Positions 20,843-27,239 of a stretch of DNA of 27,239 bases are shown in pieces (the first letter of the stretch is position 1; every line of letters starts with the position of its first letter). Origin of the DNA: an uncultured Oscillospiraceae bacterium (GTDB lineage Bacteria; Bacillota; Clostridia; Oscillospirales; Oscillospiraceae); NCBI GenBank assembly GCA_910588045.1, contig CAJUPS010000044.1, positions 1-27,239 of the forward strand, given 5' to 3'. The notes beneath the pieces are model-generated. The model was not told where the DNA came from, did not search any database, and saw only the letters and a program-made list of their open reading frames with translations. The position numbers and the translations under genes are program-made.

Positions 20843-23470
20843 ATGGCGACAACACGAAAGAAAACCACATCCGGCGCAAGAAGCGGGAGTAAAAGCGGCG
20901 CTTCCCGTTCCGGGACTGCCTCCCGCTCCCGCGCCCCTGCCAAGAACACCAAGCGCCCCATCCGCCGCGAGGTGGGCGGGATGGTCATGCTGCTGCTGGC
21001 GCTGATTGTCCTGGTGAGCTACTTTACCGGCGACGGCTGGCTGATCGAACTGATTCCCAAAGCCCTCAAGGGCCTCTTCGGCGTGGGGTACTACCTCACG
21101 GTCCCCGCCCTGCTGGCGGCGGCCTGGGTGCTGCTGAACCACCGGGGCCGTCCCGTGGCCCTGCGGACGGCCTGCGCCCTGCTGACCCCCTACCTCTTCG
21201 GGGGCGTATGCCACATGCTCTTCTGCAAGCTGGACCTCTCCGACCCGGCGGGGCTCTTCCCCACCCTGTGGGAGACGGGCTTTACCTTGGAATCCGGCGG
21301 CGTCCTCTCCGGGGGCACCGCCCACGGCTTTATGGCCGTGCTGGGCAAACCCGCATCGGTCATCGTCTTTATCGTCCTGCTGCTGACCCTGCTGATGGTG
21401 GTGTCCCAGGTGACCCCGGCCATGCTGGCGGAGCTGTGGCGGGAGCGGGAGGACTACGACGAGGAGGACTATCCCGAGCCACCCCCCCGCCGCGCCGCTC
21501 CGCCGAAAAAGGCGCCCCCTCCCCGGCAGCCCGCCAAGGCCCGGTCCGTCATCGACATCCCCCTGGACGGCAAGCCCCTGGGCGGCGGTCCCGCCGTCCC
21601 GCCGGAGGAGGCGCTGGAGCCAAAGCCGGAGCGGAAGAGCTTCTTCCAGCCCCGCGAGAAGGAGAAACCGACGCCCGCCGACGTACTGGCCGCCCACCAG
21701 GAGCCGGAGCCCGTCCCGGACCCCGAGCCTGTTCCCGACCCCCCGGCGGAGCCGGTCCCCGCGCCCATCCCCGACCCGCTCCCCGAGCCCGAGCCCACCC
21801 CGCCCCAGCCCGACCCGGAACCGGACCCCCCGCCCCCGCCGCAGGAGGAACGCCGTCCGAAGAAGCGCAACGCCGCCGAGGAGCTGGAGGACGCCACGGC
21901 CCAGGTGACGGCGGAGATCGCCAGCACCCTGGCCAACCGCGGGGACGAGTACAGCTATCCCCCCATCACCCTCCTGGAGGAGAACGTCCAGGACAACTAC
22001 ATCGAGGCCGGGGCGGAGCTGCGCTCCACCTCCCTGCGCCTGGCGGACACCCTGCGCAGCTTCGGCGTGGACGCCGCCTCCGGCGACGTCATCCGGGGCC
22101 CGGCCATCACCCAGTACGAGTTCACCCTGGCCCAGGGCGTGAAGCTCAGCAAGGTCACCAACCTGGCCGACGACATCGCCCTGGCCCTGGGCGCGGTGGG
22201 CGTGCGTATCGCCCCCATCCCAGACAAGAGCTCCGTGGTGGGCATCGAGGTGCCCAACCGGACGGTGAGCCCGGTGCTCATCCGGGACGTGATCGAGTCC
22301 CGCACCTTTGTGGGCCACAAATCCCAGGTGTCCTTCGCCGTAGGCCGGGACATCAACAACCGGGACATTGTGGGCGATATTGCCAAGCTGCCCCACCTGC
22401 TCATTGCGGGCACCACCGGTTCCGGTAAATCGGTGTGTACCAACTCCCTGATTATCAGCCTGCTCTATAAATCCAGCCCCCAGGATGTCCGCTTCATCAT
22501 GGTGGACCCCAAGATGGTGGAGCTGGCCCCCTATAACGGCATTCCCCACCTGCTCATCCCCGTGGTCACCGACCCGAAGAAGGCCGCCGGGGCCCTCCAA
22601 TGGGCGGTCTACGAGATGATGAAGCGCTACAAGACCTTCTCCGAGCTGGGCGTGAAGAAGCTGGAGGAGTACAACGCCCTGGCCCTCCAGCGGGAGGACG
22701 TGCCCCACATGGCGTCGGTGGTGGTGGTCATCGACGAGCTGGCGGACCTGATGACGGTGGCCGCCAAGGAGGTGGAGGAGTCCATCTGCCGGGTGGCCCA
22801 GATGGGCCGCGCCGCCGGGATGCACCTGGTCATTGCCACCCAGAGCCCCCGGGCCGACGTGATCACCGGCCTGATGAAGGCCAACATCCCCAGCCGGATC
22901 GCCTTCGCGGTGAAGGACGCCATCAACTCCCGGATCATTCTGGACGCCACCGGTGCGGAGAAGCTGGTGGGCCGGGGCGATATGCTCTACGCCCCCATCG
23001 GCAGCAGCAAGCCCCTCCGGGTCCAGGGCTGCTACATCACCCCGGAGGAGATCGAGCGGGTGGTCCGCTTCGTCAAGTCCACCGGCGAGGCCCAGTATTC
23101 CGACGAGGTCATCCGGAAGATCGAGGAGAACGTCCAGGAGAAGGAGCGCAAGAGCGGTTCCCCCTCCCCCGATGGCGAGCCGGAGGCCGACGAGGGCGCC
23201 GACGAGCTGCTCCCCGCCGCCGTGGAGGTCATCCTGGAGACCGGCCAGGCGTCGGTATCCATGCTCCAGCGCCGGTTGAAGCTGGGCTACTCCCGGGCCG
23301 CCCGCCTGGTGGACCAGATGGAGCAGAAGGGCTACGTGGGGCCCTTCGAGGGCTCCAAGCCCCGGCAGCTGCTGATTACCCGGGAAAAGTGGGCGGAGAT
23401 CAAGATGGGCGGGAGCGCCCCTGTGTCCTCTCCGGATTCGGATGACGACGCCCCGTGGGAGGAGGAATAA
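20843..23470 (+). CDS. ftsK: DNA translocase FtsK/SpoIIIE
   Basis: ATG 20843, with AGAGGGAG upstream, gives 875 residues; the same frame is open further upstream but overlaps the NUDIX gene. After a basic, Ser-rich N-terminus come about four membrane segments (about 45-62, 78-98, 106-127, 172-190). An extreme Pro/Glu/Asp linker (about 205-340) follows. The motor domain has Walker A GTTGSGKS (523-530) and Walker B VVVVIDELADL (Asp631, Glu632). A C-terminal gamma winged helix (about 795-855, ETGQASVSMLQRRLKLGYSR) normally reads polar DNA motifs. The protein pumps DNA during division or into the forespore. The linker is longer than in Bacillus SpoIIIE. Confidence 0.96.
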   Translation: MATTRKKTTSGARSGSKSGASRSGTASRSRAPAKNTKRPIRREVGGMVMLLLALIVLVSYFTGDGWLIELIPKALKGLFGVGYYLTVPALLAAAWVLLNHRGRPVALRTACALLTPYLFGGVCHMLFCKLDLSDPAGLFPTLWETGFTLESGGVLSGGTAHGFMAVLGKPASVIVFIVLLLTLLMVVSQVTPAMLAELWREREDYDEEDYPEPPPRRAAPPKKAPPPRQPAKARSVIDIPLDGKPLGGGPAVPPEEALEPKPERKSFFQPREKEKPTPADVLAAHQEPEPVPDPEPVPDPPAEPVPAPIPDPLPEPEPTPPQPDPEPDPPPPPQEERRPKKRNAAEELEDATAQVTAEIASTLANRGDEYSYPPITLLEENVQDNYIEAGAELRSTSLRLADTLRSFGVDAASGDVIRGPAITQYEFTLAQGVKLSKVTNLADDIALALGAVGVRIAPIPDKSSVVGIEVPNRTVSPVLIRDVIESRTFVGHKSQVSFAVGRDINNRDIVGDIAKLPHLLIAGTTGSGKSVCTNSLIISLLYKSSPQDVRFIMVDPKMVELAPYNGIPHLLIPVVTDPKKAAGALQWAVYEMMKRYKTFSELGVKKLEEYNALALQREDVPHMASVVVVIDELADLMTVAAKEVEESICRVAQMGRAAGMHLVIATQSPRADVITGLMKANIPSRIAFAVKDAINSRIILDATGAEKLVGRGDMLYAPIGSSKPLRVQGCYITPEEIERVVRFVKSTGEAQYSDEVIRKIEENVQEKERKSGSPSPDGEPEADEGADELLPAAVEVILETGQASVSMLQRRLKLGYSRAARLVDQMEQKGYVGPFEGSKPRQLLITREKWAEIKMGGSAPVSSPDSDDDAPWEEE

Positions 23471-24537
23471 AAACGAAAAGGACAAAAAGCGCCCTCCTGA
23501 AGGTCGCCAAGTGGACAGGCATAACCCTTCTGGGCCTCATCGTCTTACTGTTCGCCGTGCGGTTTGTGGGAACCACCCTCAACGCAAGGACCCCCTCCGG
23601 CGGCATCAACGAATCCATGTACGTGGAGATCAACGGCACAAAGCAGTGGATCAACATCTACGGCGAGGACGTCCACAACCCCGTCCTTCTCTACCTCCAC
23701 GGCGGCCCCGGCTCCTCCACAAGCGTCATTGACTACGCTTTCACCCGAAAATGGGCGGATGTCTACACCGTGGTGACCTGGGACCAACGCAACTGCGGCA
23801 AGAGCTATGACCCGGAACAAAACAACACCGTGCTGACCAAGGACCTGTTCATGGAAGACGGCAGGGCCCTCACCGAGTTCCTGCTTGATTACACAGGTAA
23901 GGAAAAGCTCACCCTCCTGGGCCACTCCTGGGGCTCCTTCTACGGCGCGAATCTCGCGCTTGCCTATCCGGACTATTACGACTGCTTCATCGGAACCGGG
24001 CAGCTCGTAGACGTCGTGGAGAACGAAATCGCTTTCCAGGAGGAGGCCCGCCAGTGGGCCGAGGGCGACGCCGAGGCGATGAAACTGGTCGAGCAGCTGA
24101 CGCCCGAGGACTTCACCCTGGAGCACATCGCCGCCAAAAACGCCCTCATGAAGAAATACGGCTTCGACATCATGGTGGACGGTTCGGACTATAATCTGGT
24201 AACCACGCTCCTCTTCAACCCCAACTATTCCATCGCCGACTGGATCCTGTATTTCCGCCGCGACATGGGCGTCTACCTGGACTTTTTCAACTCCGACGAA
24301 ATGCGCGCCTTCTCCCTGAAAGGCAGGTACGATTACAAGGTCCCCTATTTCAACATCAACGGCGATAAGGACTACCAGACGAATTTCCGACTTGCCCAGG
24401 CCTATTTTGACGAGGTGAACGCGCCATACAAGCAAATGTTCATCATGAAAGACACCACCCACGGCCTGCTGGAATCGAAGTCGGAATACTTCTCTGAGAT
24501 CCTGCACGAAATCGCGGAAATCCTCCAAACTACATAA
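23455..24537 (+). CDS. Membrane-anchored alpha/beta hydrolase, proline iminopeptidase-like (S33)
   Basis: A 360-residue frame from GTG 23455, overlapping ftsK by 16 bases. The better ribosome site (GGAGG, 23461-23465) instead points at ACG 23473, 7 bases downstream, which would give (M)KRTKSALLKVAKWTG; this looks like an ATG changed to ACG. One membrane helix follows (about 21-38, ITLLGLIVLLFAVRFVG). The hydrolase domain has LYLHGGPGSS (oxyanion region), GHSWGS (Ser158 nucleophile), NGDKD (likely acid) and TTHGLLES (His). HGGPG is typical of proline iminopeptidases and related S33 enzymes. It probably faces outward from the membrane; the substrate is unknown. Confidence 0.88.
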   Translation: MGGGIKTKRTKSALLKVAKWTGITLLGLIVLLFAVRFVGTTLNARTPSGGINESMYVEINGTKQWINIYGEDVHNPVLLYLHGGPGSSTSVIDYAFTRKWADVYTVVTWDQRNCGKSYDPEQNNTVLTKDLFMEDGRALTEFLLDYTGKEKLTLLGHSWGSFYGANLALAYPDYYDCFIGTGQLVDVVENEIAFQEEARQWAEGDAEAMKLVEQLTPEDFTLEHIAAKNALMKKYGFDIMVDGSDYNLVTTLLFNPNYSIADWILYFRRDMGVYLDFFNSDEMRAFSLKGRYDYKVPYFNINGDKDYQTNFRLAQAYFDEVNAPYKQMFIMKDTTHGLLESKSEYFSEILHEIAEILQTT

Positions 24538-24578
24538 AAGTACCGGACCGGTCCTCCATGGACCGGTCCGGTACTTTT
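24536..24578. terminator. Bidirectional terminator between the hydrolase and rnc
   Basis: A perfect 19-bp stem (24536-24554 with 24560-24578) around TCCAT, with AAAA at the left and TTTT at the right edge, works on both strands. It overlaps the hydrolase stop codon. Confidence 0.92.
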
Positions 24579-24593
24579 AACGATAACGTGTTG

Positions 24594-24655
24594 GGCTCCG
24601 CCAGGGCTCTGCCCTGGACCCCACCACCTTTTGAAAAAGGTGGACGAAAACGTTA
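24594..24655. repeat. REP-like intergenic element with two hairpins
   Basis: CCAGGGC/GCCCTGG (24601-24607, 24611-24617; loop TCT) and CCACCTTTT/AAAAGGTGG (24624-24632, 24635-24643) follow each other. 'GGGCTCCGCCAGGGC...CCACCTTTTGAAAAAGGTGG'-like sequences are frequent between genes in this bacterial group, from general recollection. Copy number here cannot be checked. Confidence 0.6.
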
Positions 24656-24666
24656 GGAATTTGGCC

Positions 24667-25338
24667 TCACAGCTCTCCGCCGTTCTCCAGCGCATCTTTT
24701 GCGGCGGCCTGCTCGGCCTCCTTCTTGCTGTGGCCCGCGCCCTGCCCGATGCTCCGGTTGTTGAGCCGCACCTCAAAGAGGAACGTCTTGTTGTGGTCCG
24801 GCCCGCTCTGGGAGAGCATATGGTAGGTGAGCACCTGCCCGTTCCTGCGCTGGACGACCTCCTGGAGCGTGGTCTTGTAGTCCTTCCGCTCCTCGGCGGC
24901 GGGGGCCTTGCTGAGCAGCACCCGGATAATCAGCTCCCGCGCCTGCTCGATTCCCCCGTCCAGATATACGGCGGCGAACACCGCCTCCACTGCGTCCGCA
25001 AGGATGGACTGCCGGTGGCGGCCGCCTCCGGCCTCCTCCCCCCGGCCCAGCTTCAAATAGCCCCCCAGTCCCAGCTCCTTGGCCACCTCGTACAGACTCT
25101 GCTCGCACACCAGCGCCGCCCGCATCCGCGTCAGGTCGCCCTCCGGCAGGTCCGGGTGCCGGGCAAACAGGAACTCCGCCGATACGAACCCCAGCACGCT
25201 GTCCCCCAGGAACTCCAAGCGCTCGTTGCTGCCCATGCTGTCCCGGTGCTCGTTGGCATAGGAGCTGTGATTGAGGGCCTCCGCCAGCAGCTCCCGGTTC
25301 TGGAAGCGGTAGCCCAATTTATTTTCCAGGGATTCCAC
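24667..25338 (-). CDS. rnc: Ribonuclease III
   Basis: I choose GTG 25338, which has GGGGGGAG about 5 bases upstream and gives 223 residues starting MESLENKLGYRF; ATG 25389 would add 17 residues with no ribosome site and lies in a hairpin. The signature NERLEFLGDSVL supplies Glu42 and Asp46, and ILADAVEAVFAAVYLDGG supplies Asp115 and Glu118, the metal-binding catalytic set. The C-terminal double-stranded-RNA-binding domain runs from DYKTTLQEVVQRR to GHSKKEAEQAAAKDALE. The enzyme cuts rRNA precursors and structured mRNAs. It is the last gene of the plsX-acpP-rnc cluster. Confidence 0.95.
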   Translation of the reverse strand: MESLENKLGYRFQNRELLAEALNHSSYANEHRDSMGSNERLEFLGDSVLGFVSAEFLFARHPDLPEGDLTRMRAALVCEQSLYEVAKELGLGGYLKLGRGEEAGGGRHRQSILADAVEAVFAAVYLDGGIEQARELIIRVLLSKAPAAEERKDYKTTLQEVVQRRNGQVLTYHMLSQSGPDHNKTFLFEVRLNNRSIGQGAGHSKKEAEQAAAKDALENGGEL

Positions 25339-25359
25339 GATTCTCCCCCCTTCATAAGG

Positions 25360-25408
25360 AAGGGCCTCGCCTGGACGGGATGGGTGCACCCCCCATGACG
25401 AGGCCCTT
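25360..25408 (-). promoter_or_regulatory. Hairpin in the acpP-rnc spacer, just upstream of rnc
   Basis: AAGGGCCTCG (25360-25369) and CGAGGCCCTT (25399-25408) pair perfectly, and the loop holds GGGTGCACCC (25382-25391), itself a palindrome. It sits about 20 bases ahead of the rnc start. It could be a partial terminator or an RNase III processing site, as known for the E. coli rnc leader; the latter is inference. Confidence 0.55.
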
Positions 25409-25453
25409 TGTAAGCATCTTTTATTGCACGACCGCTGGAGAAAGCGGCGGCTC

Positions 25454-25696
25454 TTACTCTTCCAGCTTCCCTGTCAGGAAATTGACGCAGTCGCCCACAG
25501 TGGACAGCCCACTGAGCTCGTCCTCCTGCACCTCGCCGATGTCGAACACTTCCTCCATGCTCATGACCAGCTCCACCAGGTCCACCGAGTCCGCACCCAG
25601 GTCCTCCTCAAAGGACGTATCCATGGTGATCTCATCCTCGTCCACGGAGAACTGCTCAGAGATGATTCTCTGCATCCGCTCAAAAATATCCTGCAT
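25454..25696 (-). CDS. acpP: Acyl carrier protein
   Basis: ATG 25696, with AGGAGGG upstream, gives 80 residues; the frame stays open further upstream into plsX but that part is not ACP. It is small, acidic and four-helical: MQDIFERMQRIISEQF, then EEDLGADSVDLVELVMSMEE with Ser37 as the phosphopantetheine site, and a final ELSGLSTVGDCVNFL helix. The site reads DSV rather than the common DSL, a mild change. It carries acyl chains for fatty-acid synthesis and supplies acyl-ACP to PlsX upstream. It has its own promoter in the plsX spacer. Confidence 0.95.
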   Translation of the reverse strand: MQDIFERMQRIISEQFSVDEDEITMDTSFEEDLGADSVDLVELVMSMEEVFDIGEVQEDELSGLSTVGDCVNFLTGKLEE

Positions 25697-25745
25697 ATCG
25701 TTTCCCTCCTTTCGCAAAGGGGTAATAGGTAATAATACCAATGGC

Positions 25746-25774
25746 ATGATAAAACTTTTCTTCTCTCCTGTCAA
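25746..25774 (-). promoter_or_regulatory. Sigma-A promoter for acpP (and rnc)
   Basis: On the minus strand: TTGACA (25774-25769), a 17-base spacer and TATCAT (25751-25746), an almost consensus promoter. It would start the transcript near 25740, about 43 bases before acpP. The first transcribed bases contain GGTATTATTACC with TATTACC repeated, a possible regulator site. Confidence 0.82.
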
Positions 25775-25812
25775 TAGGGTGACGCAGATTTCTTCCAAAT
25801 TCTGGCGTCCAG

Positions 25813-26829
25813 TCAGCGTCCCACCCGCATCAGCCCGATGTTGGCCTCGATCTGACCGGCCAAATCCGCCTCCGCGGCGGTAACGGCCTGATAGACGGCG
25901 TTCTCGATGGCCCTGGCCCCGCTGGAGCCGTGGGCCTTGATGACCGGTTTCCGCAGCCCCAGGAAGGGGGTGCCGCCGATGGTGTCCGGGTCCAGACGCT
26001 CCTTGAAGGCCCCCAGCCCGCCCTTTACCAGCAGCGCGGCGATCTTCGTCTTTATGCTGCTCAGAAACATCTTCTTTAATTCCTTTCCCATGAAGGAACC
26101 CACGCCCTCGATGGTCTTGAGCATCACGTTCCCGGAGAATCCGTCGGTCACCACCACGTCGCAGCCGCCCTTGATGGCCTCCTTGGCCTCGATGTTGCCG
26201 ATGAAGTTGAGGTGTCCCCCGTCCCCGGCCTCCCGGAGCACGCGATAGGTCTCCTGCCGCAGGGTATCCCCCTTGCTGTCCTCCGTGCCGATGTTCAGCA
26301 GTCCCACCCGGGGCCTCTCGATCCCCAGGGCCTTTTCGGCGTAGAAGCTGCCCAGGTAGGCGAACTGTACCAGGTACTCCACGGTACACTCCGCGTTGGC
26401 GCCGCAGTCCACCAAGACCAGTCCGCTGCCCGCCGTGGGCAGATGGGGCGCCATCGCGGCCCTCCGGATGCCCGGGATCCGCTTGACCACCAGCGTGCCC
26501 CCACTCAGCAGCGCGCCCGTGCTCCCGGCGGAGACGAAGGCGTCCCCCTCCCCGTTTTTCAGCATGGTCAGGCCCACCGTCATGGAGGAATCCTTTTTTG
26601 TCTTGAAGGCCGTGGCGGGGTCGTCGTGCATGTCGATGACCTGCGTGGCGTTGACCACTGTCGCCGCCGCCGGCAGTCCACCGGCGGCGGCCGCCGCGGC
26701 GCGGACCTCCGCTTCCTTCCCCACCAGCACGATCTCCAGGCCCGGGCGGGCCTTCGCGGCCTGGATTGCTCCCTTTACGATCTCCCCCGGCGCGTTGTCG
26801 CCGCCCATGGCGTCTACGATAATCTTCAA
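25813..26829 (-). CDS. plsX: Phosphate acyltransferase PlsX
   Basis: TTG 26829, with GGGAG about 7 bases upstream, gives 338 residues beginning MKIIVDAMGGDNAPGEIVKG, the family N-terminus. Other conserved parts are GLTMLKNGEGDAFVSAGSTG, VLVDCGANAECT, LLNIGTEDSKGD, NFIGNIEAKEA, VVVTDGFSGNVMLKTIEG and the end FLGLRKPVIKAHGSSGARAI. The enzyme makes acyl-phosphate from acyl-ACP for phosphatidic acid synthesis with PlsY. Length is typical. It is followed by acpP after 116 bases, the usual plsX-acpP pairing. No clear promoter is visible upstream, where the hairpin-rich stretch begins. Confidence 0.97.
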   Translation of the reverse strand: MKIIVDAMGGDNAPGEIVKGAIQAAKARPGLEIVLVGKEAEVRAAAAAAGGLPAAATVVNATQVIDMHDDPATAFKTKKDSSMTVGLTMLKNGEGDAFVSAGSTGALLSGGTLVVKRIPGIRRAAMAPHLPTAGSGLVLVDCGANAECTVEYLVQFAYLGSFYAEKALGIERPRVGLLNIGTEDSKGDTLRQETYRVLREAGDGGHLNFIGNIEAKEAIKGGCDVVVTDGFSGNVMLKTIEGVGSFMGKELKKMFLSSIKTKIAALLVKGGLGAFKERLDPDTIGGTPFLGLRKPVIKAHGSSGARAIENAVYQAVTAAEADLAGQIEANIGLMRVGR

Positions 26830-27239
26830 TGGAGGCTCCCTTCTTCTTTACCGCCGCTATGCGGCGGCGGTCCGTTTTCTTTTCTCACCTCTCGCCCTGC
26901 CGGGCTGTGAAGCGCCGCAAAGCGGCGCTTTTAACGCTAAGGCCGCCGCAGGCGGCCCCCACGGGGGCTTACTTTTCGCGCACGCGAAAAGTAACAAAAG
27001 CGTGCTCAAGGGGGCTACGCCGCCCTTGAGAATCCCCTGATTACGGGGGATATTGTTTACGCTACGACCTTTAGATTTCCGGTCTATCTCCAGTGCCGTG
27101 GGCCGATGCCGGTGCTTACTTCTGCGCACGGTTCTAACGATACTGCTGGTTGCCTCGCGGCACTCGGCACGGGGTCCCTGCGGGGCGCTTCCGTTAGACA
27201 CTCCCCCTTGCAGGGAGTACCCCTTTGAAAGGGCGTCAG
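26830..27239. repeat. Hairpin-rich non-coding stretch upstream of plsX
   Basis: I see no convincing gene in these 410 bases. There are at least six short palindromes: CCGCCGC/GCGGCGG (26851-26867), a terminator-like AAGCGCCGC/GCGGCGCTT with following T (26910-26932) and GGCCGCC/GGCGGCC (26941-26957). Then come TTACTTTTCGCG/CGCGAAAAGTAA (26969-26994), CTCAAGGG/CCCTTGAG (27005-27030) and CCCTTT/AAAGGG near 27221-27233. The 26941-27050 block looks like an intergenic repeat family of this bacterial group, by general resemblance only. Confidence 0.6.

Noticed and set aside
20822..23485. An 887-residue open frame on the minus strand opposite ftsK
   Set aside because: It mirrors the GC-rich third positions of ftsK, is rich in His/Gly/Leu/Val without domain motifs, and ftsK on the other strand is unmistakable.
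24631..25398. A plus-strand frame of 255 codons over rnc
   Set aside because: Antisense to rnc, which has all catalytic motifs, and it starts within a REP-like hairpin.
26857..27201. A 114-residue minus-strand frame upstream of plsX
   Set aside because: It runs through stacked palindromes, has low-complexity content and no ribosome site; more likely non-coding repeat.

Overview
The window reads as part of a high-GC, Gram-positive gut Clostridia chromosome, probably Oscillospiraceae/Flavonifractor-like. This is inferred from protein resemblance, strong AGGAGG-type ribosome binding sites, frequent GTG/TTG starts and the plsX-acpP-rnc cluster; no 16S rRNA or tRNA gene is present to confirm it.

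Region 1 (1-9240, + strand) is the late operon of a siphovirus-type prophage: end of an HK97-fold major capsid protein, head-tail connector, head closure, HK97 gp10-like and tail terminator genes, major tail protein, a tail assembly chaperone with a -1 frameshift signal, tape measure, tail endopeptidase/receptor-binding protein, a small unknown, holin and amidase, ending at a strong terminator. The chaperone and the amidase each seem to carry a small indel, so the prophage may be decaying, or the assembly has errors there.

Region 2 (9309-13523) is a site-specific recombination and control module: a helix-turn-helix/zinc protein, a 55-residue SHOCT-like protein and two overlapping large serine recombinases in one operon, then a convergent Xre repressor and a small Spo0A-C-like gene reading away from a shared control region.

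Region 3 (13540-19312) is an accessory island with shifting base composition. It holds an AT-rich single-gene SIR2-STAND NTPase, the best candidate for an antiphage system here, under its own promoter. Next come a stand-alone recombinase DNA-binding-domain gene and a decayed serine recombinase (catalytic Arg changed to His, in-frame TGA, 3' end cut off at a 42-bp palindrome resembling an IS end). Two AT-rich minus-strand genes of unknown function follow, then a complete 793-bp IS5-family (IS427-like) element with TTA target duplications.

Region 4 (19313-27239) is core chromosome: uppP (bacA), a NUDIX hydrolase, ftsK/spoIIIE and a membrane-anchored alpha/beta hydrolase on +, meeting at a bidirectional terminator the minus-strand plsX-acpP-rnc cluster (lipid synthesis and RNA processing). 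The last 410 bases are a hairpin-rich non-coding stretch.
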